Positions 45,842 to 57,482 of a stretch of DNA of 64,000 bases are shown in pieces. A program made the translations under genes and the position numbers. Below the pieces are notes generated by a model. It did not search any database. It worked only from the letters and a program-made list of their open reading frames with translations, and had not been told where the DNA came from. Within the stretch, counting starts at the first letter, position 1; each line of letters opens with the position of its first letter. Source of the stretch: Chaenocephalus aceratus (lineage: Eukaryota > Chordata > Actinopteri > Perciformes > Channichthyidae); NCBI GenBank assembly GCA_023974075.1, contig JAMFTG010000200.1:1-64000 (forward strand), given 5' to 3'.

Positions 45842-46140
45842 GGGGCTGTGATGCCCCTGTGGGTTCATCAGTGGAGAGGGTGTGGCTGTGCTGTCTGTGT
45901 TGCATTGGCTGCTTTGAGAGCAGTAACTCAGGACACCTGGGTCTGGTGCCCTGCAGTTAGTAAAAGCCTCTCTGCTCCTCTCGGTTTTCTCCTGCAGGCA
46001 CCCGGCTCTGATGAGTATAGACCGTACTTGATTTGAACTGTTTGTCCAAATGGACACCTTTTTCTACCCGTTGACATGTTGTCTCCTTTTTGTTGAGGCC
46101 TTTTGAGCCAGGTCGCAACACCCTCTCTCTCTTCTCTTGA
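45842..46140 (+). repeat. 3' LTR of the Gypsy element, truncated
   Basis: After the pol stop and a purine tract (ttaaggggggggc), a sequence starting TGTGATGCCCCTGTGGGTTC resembles the LTR start of this fish family. It ends in CT-rich repeats near 46140. No 5' LTR is available for comparison. Confidence 0.55.
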
Positions 46141-47072
46141 TCGCCCTCTCTCTTCTCTTGATCATTCATCATCATCGGTGTGTGTCTGTGTGAGAGAGAG
46201 AGTGTGTGTGTTTTCATTGTTACAGCTCAAATGCATTGCTATGACTTCCATGTTAAAAAAAGACTTTAAAAAGCTGAATGTTTTAAAAAGTATAGCATAT
46301 TTTGAAAAAGTTGAAAGTTTCCCATCCTGTGCTGAAAAGGCTGAATAGTTTGATATTTGAATGGTTCCTGCAGCTGAAATTAGGCTGAAGGAGTTAAATA
46401 AAGATATTAAATGTAAGTAGTAGTGAATTAATGTTTACAAACACCTGTGTAAACCCAGAGATCAAAGGTTACCATGGTGACGACTTATGACGATTTACCA
46501 ACTGCAGCACTGAGTCCCATTAAGAATGCATTGAGGATTGTATCTGACAATTTTGACACCTGTTCAAAAACTATGGCTCCTATACAAAAATTACCAGACC
46601 GTGAGCATCAGGGAACCCCAATGAACTGATATGTATGTTTTTTGGTTTTGTGTGTAAAATGTGGAGATGGGAGCGGTTTGTCTAAAGTGTACTTCTCTTT
46701 GTTCTGAAGAAAGTTCCGGAAAATTTAACATGGGAATCAATTGGGAGCTAGGTGGACTTTTTGTCTCTTCTTACCCTCAAGAGGCATTTTGTTTAATATT
46801 TTTTCTTAATTTTTTTTTTTTTCCATCCTAGGAGAGGATTTCCTACGTTTTCCATTACAAATTATGTCTGAGGAGTGTAGGGTTTGGGAATTATGGCAGG
46901 TTTAAAACATTTTTTATGGACTAATAATAAGGGGAAGAATAAAGATTCGAAGAACTATAGTGTGAATGCTGTTTACAGATTTACTAATCGAATCAACATT
47001 GATTTTTCAACCTCAACCAAAAATAACCAATTTAACCACAATTTAATGTTGAATTAATGTATTTTATCAAGG
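46141..47072. other. Dispersed noncoding repeat and nest edge
   Basis: Contains tgaatagtttgatatttgaa, gattcgaagaactatagtgt and, at 46985-47070, the caacattga-type repeat that also forms the left edge of the nest at 35442. No protein recognised. Confidence 0.4.
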
Positions 47073-47280
47073 TAGCTTGTGAATTTACTCCAGGTAGAAC
47101 TAAAGTCTGATTGAACACTTGATTATATTTCACATCATTCATCCAGATCTGCAAAGTAACTAAAGGTATTAAATACATGTAGTGGAATAAAAGTACACTA
47201 TTTACCTCTGAACTGTAATGGAGTAGTACCTCAGAATTGTAATTAAGTACAGTACCTGAGTACATTCAATTTCACCTAAA
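47073..47280 (-). repeat. Copy 1 continuation of the segmental duplication
   Basis: ggtagctt.tgaatttactcc onward matches 61243-61350 and 62473-62590 of copy 2, confirming that 35442-47072 is an insertion in copy 1. Confidence 0.8.
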
Positions 47281-47324
47281 TCAGGTTTCACTTTAAACCA
47301 ATCACAGCCCTGATTTGACCTACA

Positions 47325-48195
47325 TTACATTACATTTAGCTGACGCTTTTATCCAAAGCGACTCACAATAAGTACATTCGACCAGGAAGACACAACCTTG
47401 AAGAAAACAGAATCATAAAGTACATCAGGTTTCATAGAGCCAAGTATTTCAAGTGCTGCTCAACTGGCTTTAGATAAGCCAGTCCTTTATTAGTATATAA
47501 GTGCTCTGTTAGCAGTTCTTTGTTAGTAATTCTATCGCTCGAGGTGGAGTCGAAAGAGATGAGTTTTCAGTCTGGAAGGTGTGTGAGCTTTCTGCCGTCC
47601 TGATGTCAATGAGAGCTCATTCCACCATCTTGGAGCCAGGACAGCAAACCCACGTGTTTCTGCTGATGGGAACTTGGGTCCCCCTCGCAGCGATGGTGTA
47701 GCGAGTCGTTTGGCTGATGCAGAGCGTAGAGCACGCGCTGGGGTGTACAGTTTAACCATGTCCTGGATGTAGGAAGGGCCAGATCCATTCGCAGCATGGT
47801 ACGCAAGTACCAGTGTCTTGAAGTGGATTCTAGCAGTTACCGGAAGCCAGTGGAGGGAGCGGAGGAGCGGCGTGGTGTGGGAACATTCAGGAAGGTTGAA
47901 GACCAGACGAGCCGCTGCATTCTGGATGAGCTGCAGAGGTCGGATGGCACATGCAGGTAGACCAGCCAGGAGGGAGTTGCAGTAGTCTAGGAGTGAGGTG
48001 ACGAGAGCCTGGACCAGAACCTGCGTGGCTTTCTGGGTCAGCTGGGGAGGCATCTTCCTGATGTTGTAAAGCGTGTATCTGCAGCAGCGGGTTGTAGCAG
48101 CGATGTTTGCAGTGAAGGACAGGTTGTTATCTAGGATCACACCCAGATTCCTTGCATTGGATTTGGACGGTTCTATTAGCACGCAGTGCGTCATT
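47325..48195 (-). mobile_element. L2-clade LINE, 3' 0.87 kb, frame open
   Basis: The minus-strand frame 48194-47532 (220 codons) is uninterrupted: NARNLGVILDNNLSFTANIA, ALVTSLLDYCNSLLAGLPAC, TPLLRSLHWLPVTARIHFK, RWWNELSLTSGRQKAHTPSR and RLKTHLFRLHLER. This is the carboxy-terminal domain of L2 ORF2. The 3' UTR with the ttatccaaagcgactcacaa complement and a short aatgt tail ends at 47325. It lacks the reverse transcriptase because of 5' truncation, but the open frame suggests a fairly recent insertion. Confidence 0.9.
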
Positions 48196-48545
48196 TAGCC
48201 AGGGAGCAGGAGGGCACTGACGAGCCTGCCGAGATGTGAGAGGACAGAGAATATACATAATAACAATATACATATAAAAGAGACATCACATGCTTCTTTA
48301 AAGGTGCCATGTTCTCAAAGCCCATGAGTGTCTTTACCCCTTTGTCTGCACTGATGAGTTTTTGGCAACATCTATACATGGAAAACAATGGTTACAAAAT
48401 AGCTTATCCAACAGGTTTAATCAATATAAAACTGGTTTACTGTCAGCAGTGTAAAATGTGTTGTTTTCCAATGTTATGTGATTTACACACGCCTATATGG
48501 TTCCAGAATTGGCCGTTCTGAGAAATGAGTTTTGTGCTTCTATAC
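48196..48545. other. No gene recognised
   Basis: Noncoding stretch between the L2 and the Tc1 element. Confidence 0.4.
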
Positions 48546-49004
48546 TACACTGAACAAAAATATAAATGCAACACTTTTGTTTTTGCTCCCATTTTTCATG
48601 AGATGAACTCAAAGATCTAAAACATTTTCTATAAACACAAAATAACCATTTCTCTCAAATATTGTTCACAAATCTGAAAAAATCTGTGATAGTGAGCACT
48701 TCTCCTTTGCCGAGATAATCCATCCCACCTCACAGGTGTGGCATATCAAGATGCTGATTAGACAGCATGATTATTGCACAGGTGTGCCTTAGGCTGGCCA
48801 CAATAAAAGGTCACTCTGAAACGTGCAGTTTTGCTTTATTGGGGTCTGGGGGGGTCCGAAAACCAGTCAGTATCTGGTGTGACCACCATTTGCCTCACGC
48901 AGTGCAACACATCTCCTTCGCATAGAGTTGATAAGGTTGTTGATTGTGGCCTGTGAAATGTTGGTCCACTCCTCTTCAATGGCTGTACGAAGTTGCTGGA
49001 TATT

Positions 49005-51031
49005 CAAATCAAATCAAAACAAATTTTAGTTCTATAGCACATTTAAAAACGATTTTCGGTCGAGCCAAAGTGCTGCACATGCAGATAATAAATAACACAT
49101 TACTACCGATGTAAACGGAAGACAATAAATTACAACAGCAAATATAAAAATCAAACACAGGGAAGTGTCATGAGTCGTGCTCTGCTATGATTAGAAGGCC
49201 AGGGTGAAGAAGTGAGTTTTGATTTAAAAACCCCTAGGGTCTGGGCCGACCTCACATGGAGGGGCAGAGTGTTCCAGAGCCTAGGGCCAGCCGCCGCGAA
49301 GGCTCGGTGCCCTCTGGTTTTTAGCCTGGTTTTAGGCATTACCAGTAGCAGCTGGTCAGCAGACCTTAACGCTCTGGCTGGGGTGTAGCGCTAGAGGAGT
49401 TCAGCTATATAGGCCGGAGCCAACCCATTTAGTGCTTTAAAAACAAATAAAAGGATTTTAAAATCAATTCGGAACCGAATTGGAAGCCAGTGCAATGAGG
49501 CCAGAATTGGTGGCCAGTGAGGAGACGTTCTGCACTAGCTGCAGGCGTTTAATTGAGGCCTGGTCCATACCCACGTATAGAGCGTTGCAATAATCGAGTC
49601 TCGAGGTCACAAAGGCGTTGATAACTCTCTCCAGGTCTTTGAAAGATACAAAAGACTTGGTTTTGGCCAATACTCTTAATTTAAAAAATCAGGATTTCAC
49701 TACGCTGCTGACCTGCTTGTCGAATTTAAAAGTGTTAGTAAAAGTCACTCCAAGATTCATGACCGAGGGGAGGTTGTTTGTTTTAAGAGGACCCAGAATG
49801 TCAACAGAAGAGGCTGGAGGTTGGGGTCCAAAAAAGATGACCTCAGTCTTGCTCTCGTTGAGGTTAAGAACATTTCTGCTCAGCCAGGACTTCATTTCTG
49901 TCAGGCAATCCATCAACTGCTGTAGTGAGTGTTTGTCATTTCCTTTGAGAGGCAGATAAATCTGAACATCGTCAGCGTAGCATTGGAAGGGAATGTTACG
50001 TTTTCTGAGGATTGAACCTAGGGCAGTATATACAATAAAAATAGGATGGGGGCCCAGGATAGAGCCTTGGGGAACCCCACAAGTAAGAGGGGCCTTTGCA
50101 GAGGAGAAGGCACCTAGCTGCACTGAAAAACTGCGTTCTGTCAGGTAGGACCTGAACCATGCAAGGGCAGAGCCTGTGATGCCAGCGGACTGTTCAAGCC
50201 GTGACAACAGGATGCTATGGTTCACTGTGTCGAAGGCAGCTGTTAGGTCTAATAGCACCAGGACAGCTGGGCTACCTGAGTCGGCGGCTAGGAGCAGATC
50301 GTTAAAAACTCTTAAAAGGGCTGTTTCAGTGCTGTGCATTGGTTTGAAGCCAGACTGAAACTTTTCATGGATTCCATGTGAGATTAAAAAAGACTGCAGC
50401 TGGGCGTAGACTACTCGCTCCAAGGCTTTGGATAAAAAAGGTAGCTGGGAGATGGTCCTAAAATTTGCGGGAATTGAGGGGTCGAGATTTTTCTTTTTTA
50501 GCAGTGGCTTGACCACAGCATGTTTGAAGGCAGCTGGGACGCAACCTGAGCTAAGAGAGGTGTTTATGACTAATAAAATACTTGCTCCAACTGAATCAAA
50601 AACATCTCTGAGAAGGCGAGAGGGAATGCTGTCTGAGGTGCAGTTTGTCGGCCGCAGGTGCTTGACAACATCCGAGAGAGAAGTGAGGGATACAGACTCA
50701 AAGTGGTTGAGGACAGCAGGGCACAGAATAGGAGCAGAATCTGGGGTAGCACTAGTGTTGGCTAGCCTAAGAGCGGATACTTTTTCAATAAAAAATGTAA
50801 GAAACCTATCACAGAGTAGTCGATGGCACAACCAAAGAAGCATCACAGGGATTTAGGATCGAGTTGAGGACATTAAAAAGAACCTGAGGTTTCTGGCTGT
50901 TTTTAGAGATTAACAGAGAAATGTGCTCTGTTTTGGCTGGTAGTCGGAAAGACAAGCACGAAGGATTTCTAGGGAGACATGGAGTTTATCCTTTTTCCAT
51001 TTTCTCTCTGCACGCCTGCAAGCGCGTCTGA
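49005..51031 (-). mobile_element. L2-clade LINE inserted in the Tc1 transposase
   Basis: Flanked by GGATATT (48998-49004 and 51032-51038). The minus-strand frame 50846-49689 (385 codons) contains VVKPLLKKKNLDPSIPANFR, FQSGFKPMHSTETALLRVF, VLLDLTAAFDTVNHSILL, LTCGVPQGSILGP and FQCYADDVQIYLPL, the complete fingers-palm motif series with the catalytic YADD. Later parts in other frames read [19 protein letters not shown] and FAAAGPRLWNTLPLHVRSAQ. The 3' tail is (TTTGA)n-like. It is 5'-truncated within the linker before the reverse transcriptase. An internal deletion follows IKRLQLVQN. Confidence 0.92.
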
Positions 51032-51038
51032 GGATATT

Positions 51039-51545
51039 GGCAGGAACTGGAACACGCTGTCGTATACGCCGATCCAGAGCATCCCAAACATGCTCAATGG
51101 GTGACATGTCCGGTGAGTATGCTGGCCATGCAAGAACTGGGATGTTTTCAGCCTCCAGGAATTGTGTACAGATCCTTGCAACATTGGGCCGTGCATTATC
51201 ATGCCGCAACATGAGGTGATGGTCGTGGATGAATGGCACAACAATGGGCCTCAGGATCTCGTCACGGTATCTCTGTCCGATTGTTGCAGCAGCTGTCTGA
51301 GTGGCTGGTCTCAGATGATCTTGGAGGTGAACATGCTGGATGTGGAGGTCCTGGGCTGGTGTGGTTACACGTGGTCTGCGGTTGTGAGGCCGGTTGGATG
51401 TACTGCCAAATTCTCTGAAATGCCTTTGGAGATGGCTTATGGTAGAGAAATGAACATTCAATTCACGGGCAACAGCTCTGGTAGACATTCCTGCTGTGAG
51501 CATGCCAATTGCACGCTCCCTTAAAACTTGCGACATCTGTGGCAT
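51039..51545 (-). pseudogene. Tc1 transposase, deleted and fused by insertion to LINE sequence
   Basis: Starts MPQMSQVLRERAIGML with a helix-turn-helix (STRAVARELNVHFSTISHLQ), then TSNRPHNRRPRVTTPAQD. It jumps from TQTAAATIG to QRYRDEILRPIVVPFIHDHH, losing the segment that holds the first catalytic aspartate. The later motifs LRHDNARPNVARICTQFL (second aspartate) and PAYSPDMSPIEHVWDALDRR (third acidic position) are present. The reading frame runs on past 51032 into the LINE (ending at 50910). The transposase would cut and paste at TA. The deletion makes it inactive. Confidence 0.85.
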
Positions 51546-51849
51546 TGAGCGGTGTGATAAAACTGCACATTTTAGAGTGGCCTTTTATTATGGCCAGCCT
51601 AAAGCACACCTATGCAATAATCATGCTGTCTAATCAGCATCTTGATATGCCACACCTGTGAGGTGGGATGGATTATCTCGGCAAAGGAGAAGTGCTCACT
51701 ATCACAGATTTTTTTCAGATTTGTGAACAATATTTGAGAGAAATGGTTATTTTGTGTTTATAGAAAATGTTTTAGATCTTTGAGTTCATCTCATGAAAAA
51801 TGGGAGCAAAAACAAAAGTGTTGCATTTATATTTTTGTTCAGTGTAATT

Positions 51850-52186
51850 CTACTGTGGTGGAATTTAACCAATAGAAACTAACAAATACTAATAAAATGG
51901 TGAGGAATAGTGTCTGATGTACTGAAATAAGACCGTCTTTTAAGGGATATATTCTGGCAAGAAGGTTAAAAACAACACAGGCCGTCTGCAGAGGATTTTA
52001 TAGAAACATTTTGGACTACAATATTAAGAAAACTATATTTTAATTTAAATCCGCCCTGGTTTCCTCAATTAAAAGCCAATTGGATTATTGCAGAAAATAT
52101 GTTAAACAAACGTTTAAGATACTTACACATTTTGTTCATCAGAATTATCTCCACATATTAAAACCACTTGTGATTTGTGAAGTAAA
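51850..52186. other. No gene recognised
   Basis: AT-rich. The end (cagaattatctccacatatt at about 52139) is shared with copy 2 at about 62922. Confidence 0.45.
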
Positions 52187-52189
52187 AGT

Positions 52190-52840
52190 TGGGCAATAAG
52201 GAATTACAGCACGGTCACATGACTTCATGTCACCACCGCTAAGCTAAATACGGCTAATGTTGGGCTATAAAGGAACTCCAGCACGGTCACATGACTTCAC
52301 GTCACCACCGCTAAGCTAAAAGCGGCTAATGTTGGGCTACAAAGAAACGACAGCACGGTCACATGACTTCAAGTCACCACCGCTAAGCTAAAGGCGGCTA
52401 ATGTTGGGCTATAAAGAAACGACAGCACGGTCACATGACTTCACGTCACCACCGCTAAGCTAAAAGCGGCTAATGTTGGGCTACAAAGAAACGACAGCAC
52501 GGTCACATGACTTCAAGTCACCACCGCTAAGCTAAAGGCGGCTAATGTTGGGCTATAAAGGAACTCCAGCACGGTCACATGACTTCACGTCACCACCGCT
52601 AAGCTAAAAGCGGCTAATGTTGGGCTACAAAGAAACGACAGCACGGTCACATGACTTCAAGTCACCACCGCTAAGCTAAAGGCGGCTAATGTTGGGCTAT
52701 AAAGAAACTACAGCACGGTCACATGACTTCACGTCACCACCGCTAAGCTAAAAGCGGCTAATGTTGGGCTATAAAGAAACGACAGCACGGTCACATGACT
52801 TCAAGTCACCACCGCTAAGCTAAAGGCGGCTAATGTTCCA
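52190..52840. repeat. 72-bp satellite, nine copies in 144-bp dimers
   Basis: The unit contains cagcacggtcacatgacttc, tcaccaccgctaagctaaa and ggctaatgttgggcta. From copy 2 onward, units alternate strictly between cacgtcacc/aaaagcgg and caagtcacc/aaaggcgg types, giving a 144-bp higher-order unit. The same monomer occurs at 62975-63222. Confidence 0.95.
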
Positions 52841-53157
52841 AGTCACAAAAAACATAGGTAATTCTTTTGAGTAGCTGAAAGTCCTGCTACACTTTAGAGG
52901 CTTCATTAAGACTGTACAACCGAATGATACTCTGAGCTACTTTAGGGTTAAACTGTCCCGTACTGCAGAGATGAAATCAGGTTAAACCAGTTTACAGAGG
53001 GCTGATGAGTGGCTGGTGTTTGTGGAAGGAGACTCACCTGTGTGTTGCAGGTGAACAGAGATACTAACCAGGAAACACTTTTTTATCCTTCCTCACTGCA
53101 GAGAGACAGACGGACTGAGAGTCAGACGATCAGACGGTGACTGACTGTACTTCCTGT

Positions 53158-53171
53158 CTGCTGTGTTTCAG
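53158..53171 (+). promoter_or_regulatory. Splice acceptor in TRIM 5' UTR
   Basis: tgctgtgtttcag with a pyrimidine tract immediately precedes cttcactcagagacaac and the ATG, indicating an upstream noncoding exon that I could not locate. Confidence 0.55.
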
Positions 53172-53188
53172 CTTCACTCAGAGACAAC

Positions 53189-54547
53189 ATGGCTTCCAGG
53201 TTAGAGGAAGAGCTCTGCTGTCCGGTCTGTCAGGACGTCTTTAGAGATCCTCTTGTTCTGTCCTGTAGCCACAGCTTCTGTAAAGCCTGTCTGCAGACCT
53301 GGTGGGATGGGAAAGAAGAAAAGGTGTGTCCAGTTTGTAAGACAAGATCATTGATGGATCATCCTCCCTGTAACCTGGTGTTGAAGAACCTGATTGAGGC
53401 CTTCTTACTGGAGAGAGGTCAGAGGCCTCCAGAGGCTCTCTGCAGTCTGCACTCTGAGAAACTCAAACTTTTCTGTCTGGACCATCAGCAGCCAGTGTGT
53501 CTCGTCTGCAGAGATTCAGAGAAACACACCAACCACAGATTCAGACCCATGGATGAAGCTGCTCAGGATCTCCGAGAGGAGCTCCAGGAAGCTCTGCAGC
53601 CCTTTCAGGAGAAACTGAAGCTCTTTGAAGAAGTTAAAGTGGAGTTTGATCAGACAGCAAGACACCTGAAGGTCCAGGCCCGACGCACAGAGACGCAGAT
53701 TAAGGAGCAGTTCAAGAAGCTTCACCAGTTTCTAGAAGAGGAAGAGGAGGCCAGGCTGGCTGCACTGAGGGAGGAAGAGGAGCAGAAGAGGAGGAAGATG
53801 GAGGCTGTGAGCAGAGAGATAGCAGCTCTTTCACACACAGTCAGAGCCACAGAGGAGGAGCTGAGAGCTGAAGACGTCTCCTTCCTGCTCAACTACAAGG
53901 CTGCAGTGGAGAGGCTGCAGCGCCCCCTGCTGGAGGCTCCACAGCTGCCCTCAGGAGCTCTGATAGACCAGGCCAAACACCTGGGCAACCTCAGCTTCAA
54001 CATCTGGAGCAAGATGAAGGACATGGTGTCCTACTCTCCTGTCTTCCTGGACCCAAACACTGCTCATCCAAGACTCCTCCTGTCTGAAGATCTGACCAGA
54101 GTGAGAGTAAGAGGAGAGGAACAGGAACTTCCTGATAATCCAGAGAGGTTTGATTATGAATGGGCTGTGCTGGGCTCCGAGGGCTTTAACTCTGGGACTC
54201 ACAACTGGGACGTCCAGGTTACAGACAGTACATTCTGGTCACTGGGTGTGGTAGCAGAGTCTGTCCTGAGGAAGGGACGCATACGGTCTGGATTATGGAG
54301 AATACGTTTATATGGAGGTGAATACTCAGCATGGTCACCATCAGATCCAGTCACTCCTCTCCGCCTGAGGAAGGAGCTCCAGAGGGTCAGAGTGCATCTG
54401 GACTGGAACAGAGGGAAGTTGGTGTTCTCTGATCCTGACACTAACACACACATACACACCTTCACACACACTTTCACTGAGAGAATGTTTCCATACATTA
54501 ACACTGTGGAGGAAGTAAAGATATTAACGCTGAAGGTGTGTGTGTGA
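53189..54547 (+). CDS. TRIM-family E3 ubiquitin ligase (RING, B-box, coiled coil, SPRY)
   Basis: A 452-residue intact frame without introns. The RING finger has C11, C14, C26, H28, C31, C34, C47 and C50, which would bind two zinc ions and recruit an E2 enzyme. A B-box 2 follows at 85-116 (C85, H88, C96, C104, C107, H113, H116), then a charged coiled coil at about 125-250 for dimerisation, and a PRY/SPRY domain from about 280 ([35 protein letters not shown]) for target binding. The start [18 protein letters not shown] is the usual one for fish TRIM35/NF7-like genes. An acceptor (tgctgtgtttcag, ending 53171) 17 bases upstream implies a 5' UTR intron. AATAAA lies at 54615. Likely cytoplasmic; fish relatives are often implicated in innate immunity, but the role of this copy is unknown. 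The orthologue was not assigned. Confidence 0.93.
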   Translation: MASRLEEELCCPVCQDVFRDPLVLSCSHSFCKACLQTWWDGKEEKVCPVCKTRSLMDHPPCNLVLKNLIEAFLLERGQRPPEALCSLHSEKLKLFCLDHQQPVCLVCRDSEKHTNHRFRPMDEAAQDLREELQEALQPFQEKLKLFEEVKVEFDQTARHLKVQARRTETQIKEQFKKLHQFLEEEEEARLAALREEEEQKRRKMEAVSREIAALSHTVRATEEELRAEDVSFLLNYKAAVERLQRPLLEAPQLPSGALIDQAKHLGNLSFNIWSKMKDMVSYSPVFLDPNTAHPRLLLSEDLTRVRVRGEEQELPDNPERFDYEWAVLGSEGFNSGTHNWDVQVTDSTFWSLGVVAESVLRKGRIRSGLWRIRLYGGEYSAWSPSDPVTPLRLRKELQRVRVHLDWNRGKLVFSDPDTNTHIHTFTHTFTERMFPYINTVEEVKILTLKVCV

Positions 54548-54614
54548 CAGTGGATCAGAGCAGGTAGAGATAGAGAGGATCATTAACTCCATATTTCTTA
54601 TCTCTTAAAGGGAA

Positions 54615-54620
54615 AATAAA
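54615..54620 (+). terminator. Polyadenylation signal of the TRIM gene
   Basis: AATAAA, 68 bases past the TGA stop and followed by a T/G-rich region. A second AATAAA at about 54805 begins copy 2 of the duplication. Confidence 0.55.
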
Positions 54621-54787
54621 CTGCATGTAACCTCTGCAGCTGCAGCTCCTGCTGTCTCATTATAACAAACATGTGTGTATCTTTGTCATATTTCCGTTTA
54701 TCAGAATCAGATTGTTTTAGTCCCACGGGGGGGGGGGGGAGAGAAATGCTGTGTGTGTTCCTTTATTCTATATTTACATTGAATATC

Positions 54788-56240
54788 ATGTTTTCCAAAT
54801 GTGCAAATAAACTTTACTGAAGCGTTTTTGTTAGTTTAACTTTTATTGGTTCAAACTAATTTTTCTTTGTACAAATGATATGCTTTGAAAACGTGATCCA
54901 GAATCAGATGTTTCCATCAAGCCGCTTTTAGTGACATCTCTAACTCGTTACCTGTTCATTGACTTGTTGTGATGACTTGTTTGGCTTCTGTTGATGTTGT
55001 GAGACTCGTGTTTAACCAATATAAAATGAAAAGCTTTCTACATATTGTGATGGGAATTCTTGAAATAAACTAGTCAAAGAGTTGTCCTGAGTCTTTAATC
55101 ATGTTTTTCAAAAGAGGCGCACAGCATACCGAGAGCAATGTCTCCACAGCGGAGTGCAAGACTGAAGAGAGGGCTTTCATCCAGTTACAATGAATACGCT
55201 TATTCATGAGATAACTGACCCTATCAAAGTGCAATAGAGCCATGATCACTGGTCACATGACTGATCATTTAGTGATGAGACACACAATGTTATTATTTAT
55301 GTTATATATGTAACGTCATAGTATTCAATTCTCTGATAATCATAATTCCATTACAATATAAAATAGACCTTGACAACAGTCTAACAAAACCAAAGATGCA
55401 AAACTCAAATAAAAGAATAAACAACTTCTTTAACGTTGCATTATATAACTAACGGTTATAATCTCTGTGGTGTCTGTCTCTTAAAAGGCAGGCGCCGTGG
55501 GAAATGTAGGCTTTTAAAGTCTCTCGACTACAGAACCCCCCATTAGGGGTGACAGTATTTTCCCTTTTTCTACTAAAACAAAAGCCTGGCTGTAGCATTA
55601 GTCACTTCATAAAGTTGTGGCATCCCAGTGTAAATCACTTTTGTATTAATTAACAAAAGGAATACATAAATTCAATTTCAAAGGAGCTTTATTGGCATCA
55701 CCATATCAAACAACTTCTTCTGAATCAAGATGAAATAAGAGTTTGAGAAATAAATAAAAACTCAGTCATGCAATAAAAGAATGGGACAACGTGATACATC
55801 AACAAAAGAAAAACAAATAAACAACCATAATAATTTAAAAAATAGTTGTTGCAGCCCAGTGTAAATCACTTTTGTATTAAGTAACCCAAATAATAGAAAA
55901 ACAGAAAAAGAAATACCAGTGTTTCTGAACGCAGCACACCGAACGAGATTTGATCACGTGAACACACAGGTTCCACGAGATTTGAAGGAGGAGGAGCACA
56001 GAGTTTATTTGACACACACAGCCGGAGCAGGAGCACTGCACGCGGCATGGAGGAGGACAGCAAGACCCCCGTAGAACAAGCAGCAGCCTCGGACTCTCAG
56101 GTGAGTGTTCAACGCTTCATCCGGGGACAAAGAACTTTACAACTAAACTAAAAACACGAGGAGAGGAAACAGGAAATACGAGAGGCGTTTTATTTCGAAA
56201 GTCAAATAAGCGTTCCTCTGTATGCCTCGGGTCTACTGGA
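54788..56240 (+). repeat. Segmental duplication copy 2, proximal block
   Basis: Direct copy of 33531-34955, lacking the retroposon at 33664-33741 and with small indels (for example an extra aatcaagatgaaataag stretch at 55723). It carries the active first exon of the zinc-finger gene. Homology is interrupted at 56240 and resumes at 60733. Confidence 0.9.
56047..56100 (+). CDS. Zinc-finger gene, first coding exon
   Basis: ATG opens an 18-codon exon reading MEEDSKTPVEQAAASDSQ, ending exactly at CAG/gtgagt. The phase is 0 and matches the finger exon acceptor at 63606, so the mature product would join SDSQ to KPRTREG. A short acidic leader of this kind is common in fish C2H2 proteins. The ~7.5-kb intron is filled with transposons (piggyBac-like, three hAT, a LINE, the satellite). 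The upstream 5' UTR is GC-richer and shared with copy 1. A TATA-like element is not clear in this copy (gatttgaagg where copy 1 has gatatttaagg). Confidence 0.75.
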
Positions 56241-56422
56241 CCCCGGTGAAGTTAGTTTTAGGTTTGATATTCGACAGTCATTCGCGGACCCGCCAGCAGC
56301 GTCAGTTTCCCCTGCTGCTGGCTGTATTGCGACAGGGAGATCTTCTTCGCGGAACGAGGCTTTCACTTAGGGACCATCAACAAATGACTTGTACAATTAC
56401 ACAAGAAAAATGTTCTTTTTAT
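56241..56422. other. Sequence unique to copy 2 beside the piggyBac end
   Basis: Contains gacccgccagcagcgtcagt and gcttcacttaggg-like phrases absent from copy 1. Probably part of a further mobile element that was not identified. Confidence 0.4.
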
Positions 56423-56784
56423 CCCTCTGGAGTCTAAGGGTATTTTCTCGATTTTTAGATGTTTTCTTAAATTACCTTTTTTTAATGTATTTATTCTAAC
56501 ATGGCACCCCATGTGTTACATATCAAAATGTTCAGGACAATCTCTGGTCTTGCTATATATGCAAATTACTCACCTTAGAGCACTGTTTGATGAGATAAGT
56601 AGCTCAAAAGCTTAAAATTTGACATCCGATTTTCGGAAAATCTTCAAAACTCTTGTGAAAACACACATTTACTCATTTGATTGAATTGTTTTGGTCTTTA
56701 AGATTTGGTTACCAAAGTCCTAGGATCACAAAAGTAGTGAAATATTTGAATTGCACTCTATATAGGCTACATGTGTTATTCATG

Positions 56785-57482
56785 CAGGGGCGGACTGGGA
56801 CTACAAATCAGCCCGGGACTCTCGACCGGCCCACTTCGGTACCGCCGGCCCACCGCGGTACCGCAAGTAAATTGTCGACCGGGGGGGGGGGTAGACAATT
56901 CACAAGCGGTAGACATTAAGGGTAAATAATGTCTACCGGGCCCGGAGCGTTCGTCCACAAAAAAAAAATCGACTAATAATGAAGAAAATTAACACATTTG
57001 TTGCAATAGTAATTTATGCACTAACTACATTACTACTTGTACTACAACATTTTAATCATCAGTTCTTCCTCATTTTCCTCAATTGTTCATATTTGGTTTA
57101 TTAAAATAATGATATTGTGGTCATTGTTAAAAAATGTCTGCTATTATTATTATTATTTGTATAATGCACTTTCTGCCTTCCTGTCATTAGGAGTTAGACA
57201 TGTAATGGCTATGCAATTTATTTGATTAGAACCTGAACCTTCATTATCCTAAACTGCTGGGACATTTTGTCAATACCTTTATATTGTCTACTCTTCACTT
57301 ACTTGTCAGCATAGGTCGGCATTGATGTACAGAGCCGACAGAAGACCTTGTTTATATTGGCATCATATTGAGATGTGCAGCCAGTGACGCGTCCTAAAAC
57401 CAGGAAGTAAGCCCACATCGTCCGACCGGCCCACTTCAGTACCGGCCCATCGGGATTCGTCCCGATGGCCAGTCCGCCCCTG
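56785..57482. mobile_element. hAT element with TATTCATG duplication
   Basis: Both ends begin CAGGGGCGGACTGG. TATTCATG is duplicated at 56777-56784 and 57483-57490. The ends contain ccggcccacttc repeats in both orientations, and a poly-G run lies at 56881-56890. No transposase. Confidence 0.93.

Larger units (their letters stand above)
48548..51844 (-). mobile_element. Tc1/mariner element with long inverted repeats, split by a LINE
   Basis: TA at 48546-48547 and 51845-51846 flanks termini CACTGAACAAAAATATAAAT. The inverted repeats are about 288 bp (48548-48835 and 51557-51844). The transposase is on the minus strand: 51545 down to about 51039 and, after the LINE, 49004-48867 (QLRTAIEEEWTNISQATINN ... 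ANGGHTRY, stop). Removing the LINE leaves an element of about 1.26 kb. Confidence 0.95.

Noticed and set aside
52190..52840. CRISPR-like regular repeats
   Set aside because: Monomers are contiguous 72-bp units with no unique spacers, in a eukaryotic genome; this is a satellite.
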